Part shown: piece by piece, positions 36,309 through 45,082 of the stretch | Layout of the letters: each line of letters starts with the position of its first letter | How positions within the stretch are numbered: the stretch's first letter is position 1 | Origin: Tsuneonella troitsensis | Lineage (GTDB): Bacteria; Pseudomonadota; Alphaproteobacteria; Sphingomonadales; Sphingomonadaceae | Length of the DNA: 64,000 bases | Direction: 5' to 3' | Assembly: GCF_001441535.1 (NCBI RefSeq) | Contig: NZ_LMAU01000001.1 | Coordinates: 372,001-436,000 of the forward strand | Notes under the pieces: model-generated | Databases searched by the model: none | Told to the model about the DNA's origin: nothing | What the model saw: only the letters and a program-made list of their open reading frames with translations | Made by a program: the position numbers and the translations under genes

Positions 36309-38075
36309 GTGCGCTCCCTGTCCCGCTACCTGCCGATCCTCGACTGGGGGCGGAGCTACAATTCCGCGGTCCTGACGAACGACCTCGTTGCAGCAGGGAT
36401 CGTCACGATCATGCTGATCCCCCAGAGCCTGGCTTACGCCATGCTTGCAGGGCTGCCGCCAGAGATCGGTCTTTATGCGTCGATCCTGCCGATCATCGCT
36501 TACGCGCTGTTCGGCACCAGTCGTACGCTGGCCGTCGGGCCGGTGGCGGTCATCTCGCTTATGACGCTGACCGCAGCCAGCAGTGTCGCGGTCCCCGGCA
36601 GCGCGGAATTCATCGCGGCGGCGCTCGTGCTGGCGTTGCTATCGGGCGCGATGCTCATGCTGATGGGCGTGCTCAAGCTCGGCTTCCTGGCCAACCTACT
36701 GTCGCACCCGGTCGTTTCGGGCTTCATCACAGCGTCGGGCATCATCATCGCGACGAGCCAGCTCAAATCCATTCTGGGCGTGTCCGCGTCGGGTGAGGCG
36801 ATGCCGGAACTCGTGAGCTCTCTCGTCGCCAACATCGGCGAAACCAATCTTCCAACCCTTGCCATCGGCGTTCTTTCGGTCGCTTTCCTGTTCTGGGTCC
36901 GCAAGGGGCTCAAGCCGCTTCTGATGCGGTTCGGCATTCCCCCGCGTGCGGCCGACCTGACCGCGAAGGCAGGGCCGATCGCGGCCGTGGCGGCATCGAC
37001 GCTCGCGGTCGTGGCGTTCGGGCTCGAGGACGCGGGCGTGAAGGTCGTCGGCGCGATACCGCAGAGCCTGCCGCCCTTTACCGTGCCCCTGTTCGACGCG
37101 GCCTTGTGGCAGCAGCTCGCCGTGCCCGCGCTGCTGTTGTCGATCATCGGGTTCGTGGAATCGGTCTCGGTCGCCCAGACGCTCGCCGCCAAGAAGCGGC
37201 AGCGCATCGACCCCGACCAGGAACTGATCGGATTGGGCGCGGCCAACGTCGCCGCCTCTTTCACCGGCGGCTATCCGGTCACCGGGGGTTTCGCCCGCTC
37301 GGTGGTCAACTTCGACGCCGGGGCCGAAACGCCCGCTGCCGGAGCATTCACGGCGGTCGGGATCGCGGTCGCCGCGCTGTTCCTGACGCCGCTGCTCCAT
37401 TCGCTGCCGATCGCGACGCTGGCGGCCACGATCATCGTCGCGGTTCTCAGCCTGGTGGAGTTCAAGACCCTGCGAACGGTCTGGCACTATTCGCGAGCGG
37501 ACTTCGCCGCGATGGCGGCGACCATCCTCGTCACCTTGCTGCTGGGTGTCGAGCCCGGTGTCATGGCCGGCGTTGGGTTGAGCCTGGCGCTGTTCCTCTG
37601 GCGCTCGTCCCGTCCGCACGCGGCGATCGTGGGCCGGGTTCCGGAGACGGGGCACTTCCGCAACGTTCTGCGCCACAAGGTGATTACCGATCCCCGCGTG
37701 GTGACGATCCGGATCGACGAGAGCCTGACCTATCTCAACGCGCGGTGGCTGGAAGAGTTCGTGCTCGAGGAAGTCGCCGACCACCCGCAAGTCGAACACC
37801 TCGTGCTGATGTGTTCGGCGGTCAACGCGATCGATGCCTCGGCGCTCGAAAGCCTCGAGGCGATCAATCACCGCCTGTCGGACGCGGGGGTGCGGTTGCA
37901 CCTTTCGGAAGTGAAGGGGCCAGTGATGGACGCGCTCGAACGATCGCACTTCCTGGCCGAATTGACCGGGCGCGTGTTCCTGTCGCAGGACGAGGCGTTT
38001 TCTACCCTGGTCAAGATGGCCCACGATCCGCCGCAGGGGAGCCAGGACCCTTATCTCGCCCGGGGCCTGATCTAG
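36309..38075 (+). CDS. SulP-family inorganic anion transporter with STAS domain
   Basis: 588 residues from GTG 36309, 17 bp after the DUF442 gene. The SulP core of 10-12 helices shows IMLIPQSLAYAMLAGLPPEIGLYAS, GPVAVISLMT, and VVSGFITASGIIIATSQLK. The C-terminal STAS domain (about 455-570) includes VVTIRIDESLTYLNARWLEE and CSAVNAIDASALESL. Sulfate is the likely substrate, so it may export or import sulfate/sulfite formed by persulfide oxidation. It probably ends the operon. Confidence 0.92.
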   Translation: MRSLSRYLPILDWGRSYNSAVLTNDLVAAGIVTIMLIPQSLAYAMLAGLPPEIGLYASILPIIAYALFGTSRTLAVGPVAVISLMTLTAASSVAVPGSAEFIAAALVLALLSGAMLMLMGVLKLGFLANLLSHPVVSGFITASGIIIATSQLKSILGVSASGEAMPELVSSLVANIGETNLPTLAIGVLSVAFLFWVRKGLKPLLMRFGIPPRAADLTAKAGPIAAVAASTLAVVAFGLEDAGVKVVGAIPQSLPPFTVPLFDAALWQQLAVPALLLSIIGFVESVSVAQTLAAKKRQRIDPDQELIGLGAANVAASFTGGYPVTGGFARSVVNFDAGAETPAAGAFTAVGIAVAALFLTPLLHSLPIATLAATIIVAVLSLVEFKTLRTVWHYSRADFAAMAATILVTLLLGVEPGVMAGVGLSLALFLWRSSRPHAAIVGRVPETGHFRNVLRHKVITDPRVVTIRIDESLTYLNARWLEEFVLEEVADHPQVEHLVLMCSAVNAIDASALESLEAINHRLSDAGVRLHLSEVKGPVMDALERSHFLAELTGRVFLSQDEAFSTLVKMAHDPPQGSQDPYLARGLI

Positions 38076-38131
38076 GCCTGCATCAGGAAACGGGTCCGGA
38101 TATCCGTTTCATCTATCGCCGGATGCCCGAC

Positions 38132-38218
38132 TGGTGCGGTCGAGAAGACTCGAACTTCCACGGGCTTTCGCCCACAACGACCTCAACGTTGCGCGTCTAC
38201 CAATTCCGCCACGACCGC
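38132..38218 (-). tRNA. tRNA-Leu(GAG)
   Basis: Minus-strand tRNA of 87 nt with the long variable arm of class II tRNAs. The acceptor stem starts GCGGTCG, the anticodon stem-loop CAACG-TTGAGGT-CGTTG gives GAG (reads CUC/CUU), and CCA is encoded at 38134-38132. It lies between the sulP gene and the thioesterase gene. Confidence 0.96.
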
Positions 38219-38304
38219 ACATCGGATGAAACGGGCCGACTGAACGTCGGGCCCCGGTAGGCGCGCGCCTCTAGCAACGCCTCCGCCATGCCGCAAGCGG
38301 GCTT

Positions 38305-38736
38305 TTACAGGAACGGCGCGGCGACTTCCGCGGGCACGCGCACCAGGCGGCCACTGGACTTGTCGAGCATGGCCCAGGTGCTGCGCGCGGCGACGATCCG
38401 TTTGCCGGCCGAATTCCGAAACTCGACGCAGCGATCGAACTGTGCCCCGCGCGGTCCTGCGGGGATGAACGTCTCGCCCGTAACGCTGTCGCCCTCGCCG
38501 ATGTTGCCGCGATAATCGATCTCGTGCCGGGTCACGACCCAGATGTAGCGGTCGCGGTGCTCGGGCGCCGCCACCGCATTCCAGTGCGCGGTGGCGATGT
38601 CCTGAATCCACGTGACCCAGACCGCATTGTTGACGTGGCCCAGTTCATCGATGTGCTCGGGCCTCGCGGTGAATTCCAGGCTGAAGCGGCGGCTCTCCTC
38701 GACTTGCCCTACCGCGTCGCCACCTGAGGGCGTCAC
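38305..38736 (-). CDS. acyl-CoA thioesterase (4HBT hotdog fold)
   Basis: 143 residues from GTG 38736 (GTGA overlap with the oligopeptidase gene). Motifs HIDELGHVNNAVWVTWIQD with the Asp/His pair, VVTRHEIDYRGNIGEGDSV, and ARSTWAMLDKSSGRLVRVP are those of 4-hydroxybenzoyl-CoA thioesterase-like proteins. The substrate is unspecified. Probably cotranscribed with ptrB. Confidence 0.88.
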   Translation of the reverse strand: MTPSGGDAVGQVEESRRFSLEFTARPEHIDELGHVNNAVWVTWIQDIATAHWNAVAAPEHRDRYIWVVTRHEIDYRGNIGEGDSVTGETFIPAGPRGAQFDRCVEFRNSAGKRIVAARSTWAMLDKSSGRLVRVPAEVAAPFL

Positions 38737-40829
38737 AGGCCCATCTGCCACAGGATGAAGCCGTACTCCTCGGCCGTTTCGTGCAAGGATTCGAACCGGC
38801 CCGACTTGCCGCCGTGGCCTGCGCCCATGTTGGTCTTGAGCACCAGCACGTTGTCGTCGGTCTTCATCTCGCGCAGTCGGGCGACCCACTTGGCCGGCTC
38901 CCAGTAGGTTACGCGCGGATCGTTGAGGCCGGCGGTGACGAGCATGGGCGGATAGGCCTGGGCCTTCACGTTGTCGTAGGGCGAGTAGCTGCGGATCAGT
39001 TCGAACGCGGCCTTGTCCTCGATCGGATTGCCCCATTCGGGCCATTCGCCCGGCGTCAGCGGCAGCGAGGCGTCGAGCATCGTTGCCAGCACGTCGACGA
39101 ACGGCACGTGCGCGACGACGGCGCCCCACAGTTCGGGATCGGAATTGACCACCGCGCCCATCAGTTCGCCGCCCGCCGAGCCACCGGAGATCGAAATGCG
39201 GCCCGCCTGGGTGTAGCCGTGCTCGACCAGGCCCCTCGCCACGTCGACGAAATCGGTGAAGGTGTTGGTCCGCGCCTCCAGCTTGCCGCCCTTGTACCAG
39301 GCGCGCCCCAGGTCGTCCCCGCCGCGGATATGGGCGATGGCATAGGCGAACCCCCGGTCGACGAGGCTGAGCCGGGTCGTCGAGAACCCCGGCGGGATCG
39401 CGATGCCGTAGGCGCCGTAACCGTAGAGGTGCAGGGGACCCGGAGACGTCCGATCCTTGCGGTACATGATCGAGACGGGGATGCTGGTTCCGTCGCGCGC
39501 GGTCACGTGGAGGCGTTCGGTCGCATAGAGCCCGGCGTCGTAACCCGACGGCACCTCCTGCACCTTGAGAACTTCCAGTCGCCGCTCGGCGACATGGTAG
39601 TCGTAGGTGGTGGCCGGGCTGACCATCGATTCGTAGCTCACCCGCAGCTTGTCCATCGCCCATTCGGGATTGTCGCCCAGCCCGGCGGCGTAGCTCTCCT
39701 CGGGAAAGGCGATGGGCTCGACCCTGGCAGGATCGCCGTAATAGCGCACCTCGATCGTATCGAGCCCGTCCTGCCGACCCTCGACCACGTAGAAATCGCG
39801 GAACAGGTCGAACCCCGTCAGGTAGAACGCGTCCGAACCCTCGATCAGCGTCGACCACCTGTCCGGTTCGCCGAGCGGGGCGGTGGCGAGGCGGAAGTTC
39901 TCGTGCGTGTCGTTCGCCAGGATGTAGAGCGTTCCGTCGCCCATGCCATCGCTCGAGCCGTCGTCCTGATAGACGTCGACCTCGTACTCCACGCCCTTGC
40001 TGCGGGGCTTCACGAGGATCGGTTCGGCCAGCGGATCTGCGGCGGGCACCAGGCGGACCTCGCTCGTCTCGTGATCGCTGGTGGATATCACCAGCCACTT
40101 CTCGTTCGCCGAAAGTCCGGAGCCGACGCGAAATCCATCGTCGTTTTCATGGTAGAGTTCTACATCTTCGTCAGTCGAAGTGCCGATCCGGTGCAGCCGC
40201 GCGTTGTCGGTCCGCCACTGCTCGTTGGCGAGGCTGTAGACGATGCCCGTGTCACCCCCGACCCAGACGAGCGAGGACAGCGTCCCGGGAATCTCGTCGG
40301 GCAGCAGTTCGCCGGTCGCGATCACTTTGATGCGGGCGGTGAAGCGCTCCGAACCATTGTCGTCGATCGAGTAGGCGAGCCGGGTGCCGTCGCTCGAAAC
40401 CGCGATGGCGCCGAGCCGGAAGTAGTCCTTGCCCTCTGCCAGCGCCACTTCGTCGAGGATCAGCTCGTCCGGTCCGCCCGCAACGGGTTTGCGCCACCAC
40501 TTCTTGTATTCGGCACCTTCCTCGTACTCGACCCAGTAGAGCCACTCGCCGTCCTTTTGCGGAACCGACTTGTCGGCTTCCTTGATCCGTGCGCGCATTT
40601 CCTTGAACAAGGCGTCGATCCGGTCCTTCTGGCCTTCCATCGCCGCTTCGAACCAGGCGTTCTCCGCCTTGAGGTGGGCCAGGATATCGGGGTCGTCGAC
40701 GACCGGGTATTTCGGATCGCGCAGCCAGGCGTAATCGTCGCTGACGGTCAGGCCGTGGTGGGACACGCTGGAGGGCTTTTTCGCCGCTTGGGGAGGGGCT
40801 TTCGGCGGGTTCGCGGTGGCATCGTTCAT
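38733..40829 (-). CDS. ptrB: oligopeptidase B (S9 family)
   Basis: 698 residues. The N-terminal beta-propeller (about 60-420) is followed by a C-terminal alpha/beta-hydrolase domain with catalytic Ser in SGGSAGGELMGAVVN, Asp in TAGLNDPRVTYWEP and His in GAGHGGKSGRF. It cleaves peptides after basic residues in the cytosol. There is no signal peptide. The divergent aminopeptidase P gene starts 37 bp away, so two peptidase genes share one short promoter region. Confidence 0.95.
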   Translation of the reverse strand: MNDATANPPKAPPQAAKKPSSVSHHGLTVSDDYAWLRDPKYPVVDDPDILAHLKAENAWFEAAMEGQKDRIDALFKEMRARIKEADKSVPQKDGEWLYWVEYEEGAEYKKWWRKPVAGGPDELILDEVALAEGKDYFRLGAIAVSSDGTRLAYSIDDNGSERFTARIKVIATGELLPDEIPGTLSSLVWVGGDTGIVYSLANEQWRTDNARLHRIGTSTDEDVELYHENDDGFRVGSGLSANEKWLVISTSDHETSEVRLVPAADPLAEPILVKPRSKGVEYEVDVYQDDGSSDGMGDGTLYILANDTHENFRLATAPLGEPDRWSTLIEGSDAFYLTGFDLFRDFYVVEGRQDGLDTIEVRYYGDPARVEPIAFPEESYAAGLGDNPEWAMDKLRVSYESMVSPATTYDYHVAERRLEVLKVQEVPSGYDAGLYATERLHVTARDGTSIPVSIMYRKDRTSPGPLHLYGYGAYGIAIPPGFSTTRLSLVDRGFAYAIAHIRGGDDLGRAWYKGGKLEARTNTFTDFVDVARGLVEHGYTQAGRISISGGSAGGELMGAVVNSDPELWGAVVAHVPFVDVLATMLDASLPLTPGEWPEWGNPIEDKAAFELIRSYSPYDNVKAQAYPPMLVTAGLNDPRVTYWEPAKWVARLREMKTDDNVLVLKTNMGAGHGGKSGRFESLHETAEEYGFILWQMGL

Positions 40830-40866
40830 GGCGCGGCCCTATGTGGGAAGCGAAAGGACCGCAACA

Positions 40867-42699
40867 ATGCTCATGCAGACCGAACTCGACTCCGGCGCAG
40901 CCCGCCTCTCCGCCTTGCGCGAGGAGCTGAAGAAGCGCGGGCTCGACGGATTCGTCGTGCCGATCAGCGACGAACACATGAGCGAGTACATCGGTGCCTA
41001 CGCCCAGCGGCTACACTGGCTGACCGGGTTCGGCGGATCGACCGCGACCGCTGCCGTGCTGGCCGACAAGGCCGCGATCTTCGTCGACGGGCGCTATACC
41101 GTGCAGGTCCGCGACCAGGTGGACGGCACATTGTTCGAATACGTCGGCGTGCCGGCATCGAGCCCGGCCAAGTGGCTTGCCGCCAACGCCGCCGAAGGCG
41201 CGAAGATCGGCTACGACGCGTGGCTCCATTCGAAAGGGTGGGTCGAGGGCGTGGCCAAGGCGCTGGAGAAGAAGCGCGCCGTGCTCGTTCCGGTCGACGG
41301 CAATCCGGTGGACGCGGTGTGGGCCGACAGGCCCGAGCCGTCGAACGCGCCGGCGCTGGTCCATTCCGATGCGCACTCCGGCCGATCGAGCGCCGAGAAG
41401 CGCGCCGAAGTCGCCGACTGGCTGAAGGGCGAAGGGTATGACGCCGCGGTGGTGAGCGCGCTCGATTCGGTCGCGTGGCTGCTCAATGTGCGCGGCACCG
41501 ACGTCGACCGGACCCCCGTGGCGCTGTCCTATGTCGTCGCCCACGCCGATGGCACCGCGGACCTGTTCATCGGACAGGACAAGGTCACGCCCGAGCTTGC
41601 CCAGCACCTCGGCAACGCCGTTACGATCCGACCGCGCGAAACGTTTGAACAAGCGCTCGGCGAGCTGGCCGGCAAGACGGTGGCGGTCGATCCCAATTAC
41701 GGCGTCGCGGCGATCTTCGACGCGCTTGAGGGCGCCGGCGCCAGGCCGGTGGCTGTGCGCGATCCCACGATCCTGCCGCGCGCGGTCAAGAACCCCGTCG
41801 AGCAGCAGGGCCACCGCGACGCCCAGGCGCGCGACGGCGCGGCGATCGCGAAGTATCTTCACTGGCTGAGCGTCGAAGGACCCAAGGGCGGGCTGGACGA
41901 GCTGTCCGCCGCCGCGCAGCTGCGTGCCTTCCGTGACGAGGCGGCGGGCACCCTGCGCGACCTGTCGTTCGACACGATCAGCGCGGCGGGACCGCACGCC
42001 GCGCTGCCGCACTACCGGGTGGACGCGGATTCCAACATCCCGATCCAGCCCGGCAGCATCTACCTGTGCGATTCGGGCGGCCAGTACCTCGACGGGACGA
42101 CCGACATCACCCGGACGGTATGGATCGGGACGCCTGATGGTTTGGGCGAACCGTCCGCTGAGCAAAAGGACCGCAACACGCGGGTCCTCAAGGGGCACAT
42201 CGCCCTGGCGCGCGCGGTGTTTCCGCAAGGTACGGTCGGCGGCCAGCTCGATGCGCTGGCGCGGCAGTTCCTGTGGTCGGCGGGCGTCGATTACGCCCAC
42301 GGCACCGGGCACGGGGTCGGCAGTTTCCTGTCGGTTCATGAAGGGCCTCAGCGCATCGCCAAGATCACCGGATCGCAGTCTGGCGGCGACCAGGAACTGC
42401 TTGCCGGAATGATCCTCTCGAACGAGCCGGGTTATTACAAGGAAGGCGCCTACGGCATCCGGATCGAGAACCTCGTGCTCGTCGAAAAGCGCGAAATCGC
42501 CGGGGCGGAAGGCGATTACCTCGGGTTCGAGACGCTGACCTACGCGCCGATCGACAAGGCGCTGGTCGAGGTGTCGCTGCTGACCGAGGAGGAGCGCGCG
42601 TGGTGGAACGACTACCACGCCGAGGTCCGCCGCATCCTCGCCCCGCAGCTGTCGGGCGACGTGCTCGCGTGGCTCAAGGAAGCCTGCGCCCCGCTCTAG
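40867..42699 (+). CDS. pepP: aminopeptidase P family protein (Xaa-Pro aminopeptidase)
   Basis: 610 residues, the long three-domain type. Two N-terminal creatinase-like domains precede a pita-bread metal domain with YLCDSGGQYLDGTTDITRT, HGTGHGVGSFLSVHEGP, and two Glu ligands in NEPGYYKEGAYGIRIENL and GFETLTYAPID. It removes N-terminal residues before proline. AAAGGA (40854-40859) lies seven bases before ATG 40867; ATG 40873 is an alternative. Confidence 0.94.
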   Translation: MLMQTELDSGAARLSALREELKKRGLDGFVVPISDEHMSEYIGAYAQRLHWLTGFGGSTATAAVLADKAAIFVDGRYTVQVRDQVDGTLFEYVGVPASSPAKWLAANAAEGAKIGYDAWLHSKGWVEGVAKALEKKRAVLVPVDGNPVDAVWADRPEPSNAPALVHSDAHSGRSSAEKRAEVADWLKGEGYDAAVVSALDSVAWLLNVRGTDVDRTPVALSYVVAHADGTADLFIGQDKVTPELAQHLGNAVTIRPRETFEQALGELAGKTVAVDPNYGVAAIFDALEGAGARPVAVRDPTILPRAVKNPVEQQGHRDAQARDGAAIAKYLHWLSVEGPKGGLDELSAAAQLRAFRDEAAGTLRDLSFDTISAAGPHAALPHYRVDADSNIPIQPGSIYLCDSGGQYLDGTTDITRTVWIGTPDGLGEPSAEQKDRNTRVLKGHIALARAVFPQGTVGGQLDALARQFLWSAGVDYAHGTGHGVGSFLSVHEGPQRIAKITGSQSGGDQELLAGMILSNEPGYYKEGAYGIRIENLVLVEKREIAGAEGDYLGFETLTYAPIDKALVEVSLLTEEERAWWNDYHAEVRRILAPQLSGDVLAWLKEACAPL

Positions 42700-42771
42700 C
42701 CTGCGCTTGCGGGAGCCACGATGTTCGCGTAATGTTCTTGCCGGGTCGAGTCGCGGCAAGGAGCATTTCAC

Positions 42772-43149
42772 ATGATCGGTTACGTCACCCTTGGCACCAA
42801 CGACCTGAAGGCGATCGCCCCGTTCTACGATGCCATCGCGGCCGAGATGGGCGTCGGCCGCATGATGGAATTCGACAGCTTCATCGCTTGGGGCGAACCT
42901 GGCGGCGCGGCGGGGATCGCCCTCACCAAGCCGTTCGACGGCAACGCCGCCTCGGTCGGCAACGGGGTCATGGTCGCGCTGCAGGCGAAGGACGAAGCGC
43001 AGGTCCACCGGCTCTACGAGATCGCGCTCGCCAATGGCGGGACCGACGAAGGCGCACCGGGTGATCGCGGCGGCGGCTTTTTCGCCGGCTATTTCCGCGA
43101 TTCGGAGGGCAACAAGCTCAATGCGTTCGTGATGAGCACGCCTACATGA
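42772..43149 (+). CDS. VOC-family (glyoxalase-like) protein
   Basis: 125 residues, one vicinal-oxygen-chelate module: GYVTLGTNDLKAIAPFYDAIAAEMG, a central GVMVALQAKDEAQVHRLYEIA, and the ending FFAGYFRDSEGNKLNAFV. AAGGAG sits about nine bases before the ATG. The reaction cannot be predicted. It overlaps the cupin gene by four bases. Confidence 0.88.
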   Translation: MIGYVTLGTNDLKAIAPFYDAIAAEMGVGRMMEFDSFIAWGEPGGAAGIALTKPFDGNAASVGNGVMVALQAKDEAQVHRLYEIALANGGTDEGAPGDRGGGFFAGYFRDSEGNKLNAFVMSTPT

Positions 43150-43541
43150 GCGCCAAATCCCTCAGCGAACGCTTCATCCATCTCGGCCTCGGGGCGACGG
43201 CCGAGGCGCAGCCGTCGTTCGACGGGATGGCGTGGTACGAAGGCTACGGACAGCGCCACGACGGCGACGGAGCCGAAGGGCGGCTGGTGAGCATGTACAC
43301 CTTCACCGAATCCTGGGATTCGTGGGAGATGCATCCGGTCGGGACAGAGGTGGTGCTGTGCACCGCGGGCGAAATGACGCTTCATCAGGAACATGCCGAC
43401 GGTACCACCGACCGCGTGACGATCCGCGCCGGCGAATACGCGATCAATCCGCCCGGCACGTGGCACACGGCGGATGTGGCGGGCGAGGCGACCGCCGTGT
43501 TCATCACCGCGGGCCTCGGGACCGAACACCGCCCGCGCTGA
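43146..43541 (+). CDS. cupin-domain protein
   Basis: 131 residues. A single cupin barrel with WEMHPVGTEVVLCTAGEMTL, a second half GEYAINPPGTWHTADVAGEA and His/Glu positions suited to metal binding. It is coupled to the VOC gene (ATGA), and the pair may act on the same small molecule. Function is unknown. Confidence 0.86.
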   Translation: MSAKSLSERFIHLGLGATAEAQPSFDGMAWYEGYGQRHDGDGAEGRLVSMYTFTESWDSWEMHPVGTEVVLCTAGEMTLHQEHADGTTDRVTIRAGEYAINPPGTWHTADVAGEATAVFITAGLGTEHRPR

Positions 43542-43735
43542 CTGTCCGCCGGATGAACCGCGTCGGCGGGACGCGACATTTTGCGACAATTCTCCCGCCT
43601 TTGGCGATACGCCTGCGACATGACTGCCGTAGAACGGCGAGTGTGAGCTGCGGCGCACGCGGGCAACCCTCCCCCTCCCCTTGTTGCCCCGGGCGTCGCA
43701 GTTCGACCCATTGAGTTTCCCAGGAGAGAATCGTC

Positions 43736-44269
43736 ATGCGTACAGTAACCCTTTCGATCGCCGCCGTGATGCTTGCCACGTCGGGCGCAGCCATGGCCCA
43801 GGCCGGCAAGATGCCGCAGGGCGACATGACCCGCGCCCAGGCCGAGGCGGCAGCCGCACAGCGCTTCGCCAAGATGGATGCCAACGGCGACGGCGTGATC
43901 AACCAGGCCGACCGCGAGGCGCGCCGAGGCCAGGTGTTCGAACGCCTCGACACCGACCGCAACGGCTCGATCAGCGAAGCCGAGTTCAATGCCCGTACCG
44001 AAGCGCGCGCCGCCCGCGCCGACAAGCCCAAGGCCGGCAAGCGTCGCGGCGGCCGCGGCATGGGCATGATGAAGATGATGGACACGAACGGCGACGGCGC
44101 CCTGAGCCAGGCCGAGGTTACCGCGGCAGCGATGAAGCGTTTCGACCGGGTCGATGCCGACGGCAACGGGACCGTGACGCAGGCCGAACGCACCGCCGCG
44201 CGCCAGACCATGCGGGCGACGATGCAGGAGCGCAGGCAGGCCCGCCAGGCCGCCCAGCCCGCGAACTGA
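43736..44269 (+). CDS. exported EF-hand calcium-binding protein
   Basis: 177 residues with a signal peptide (to about residue 22). Four EF-hand loops start at Asp48 (DANGDGVINQAD), Asp72 (DTDRNGSISEAE), Asp116 (DTNGDGALSQAE) and Asp140 (DADGNGTVTQAE). A Lys/Arg/Gly/Met-rich linker separates the two pairs. Probably periplasmic. AGGAGAGA (about 43722-43729) precedes the ATG, and a 194-bp upstream gap holds its promoter. A two-component pair follows 72 bp later. Confidence 0.9.
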   Translation: MRTVTLSIAAVMLATSGAAMAQAGKMPQGDMTRAQAEAAAAQRFAKMDANGDGVINQADREARRGQVFERLDTDRNGSISEAEFNARTEARAARADKPKAGKRRGGRGMGMMKMMDTNGDGALSQAEVTAAAMKRFDRVDADGNGTVTQAERTAARQTMRATMQERRQARQAAQPAN

Positions 44270-44341
44270 GGAGCTTCGGCTCGATGACCCTGGCGGGGCG
44301 CGCTTGACCGGCGCGCCCCGCTACAGGCACGGGTGCTTTCC

Positions 44342-45082
44342 ATGACCTCCGACACCACGCCCGTGAAGCTGCTCCTCGTCGACGACGAGGCGACGCTGCG
44401 CGAGCCCCTGGCCGCGTACCTTTCGCGCCAGGGGTTCATCGTGAGCGAGGCGCACAATGCCGCCGCGGCGCGCAGCGCGATCGTGTCGGACACACCCGAT
44501 CTCGTCCTGCTCGACGTGATGATGCCGGGCGAAGACGGCCTCTCCCTGTGCCGCCACCTCGTCGAGTCGCGGGCGATTCCCACGATCCTGCTCACCGCCC
44601 GGGGCGAGGCGACCGATCGCATCGTGGGGCTCGAGATCGGGGCCGACGACTATGTCGTCAAACCGTTCGAACCGCGCGAACTCGTTGCCCGCATTCGCAG
44701 CGTGCTGCGCCGCGCGAGCAAGGCCGCGCCACCGCCCGAGGACGACGCGCTCTACGAATTCGAGGGCTGGCAGCTCGACCCGCTCAAGCGCCGGCTGGTC
44801 GATCCCGAAGGGACGACGGTGCCGATCTCGACGGCGGAGTTTCGCCTGCTCGTCGCATTCCTCGACCGGCCCAAGCAGGTCATCGATCGCGATCGCCTGC
44901 TCGACCTCGTGCAAGGGCGCGAGGCGCACCTGTTCGACCGCGCGGTCGACAACCAGGTCAGCCGGCTTCGACGCAAGATAGAGGCCGACAGCCGCAACCC
45001 GCATTTCATCCAGACCGTGCGCGGGGGCGGCTACCGGTTCGCGGCCGAAGTCGGCCGCTTCGCCGGCGGCAACAGCGAATGA
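44342..45082 (+). CDS. OmpR-family response regulator
   Basis: 246 residues from ATG 44342 (an upstream GTG at 44333 is possible). Receiver domain with Asp58 (LVLLDVMMPGEDG) and Lys in YVVKPFEPRE. The C-terminal winged helix contains PISTAEFRLLVAFLDRP, AVDNQVSRLRRKIEAD, and IQTVRGGGYRF. It overlaps the kinase gene by four bases. The EF-hand gene immediately upstream may be its target, as an inference. Confidence 0.95.
   Translation: MTSDTTPVKLLLVDDEATLREPLAAYLSRQGFIVSEAHNAAAARSAIVSDTPDLVLLDVMMPGEDGLSLCRHLVESRAIPTILLTARGEATDRIVGLEIGADDYVVKPFEPRELVARIRSVLRRASKAAPPPEDDALYEFEGWQLDPLKRRLVDPEGTTVPISTAEFRLLVAFLDRPKQVIDRDRLLDLVQGREAHLFDRAVDNQVSRLRRKIEADSRNPHFIQTVRGGGYRFAAEVGRFAGGNSE

Noticed and set aside
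38781-41441. 886-codon plus-strand reading frame opposite oligopeptidase B
   Set aside because: It is the reverse shadow of ptrB, whose catalytic triad and family length are intact on the minus strand; its end then runs through pepP in the wrong frame.
41011-43008. 665-codon minus-strand reading frame opposite aminopeptidase P
   Set aside because: pepP on the plus strand has all metal ligands and a good ribosome site; the opposite frame has no recognisable motif.
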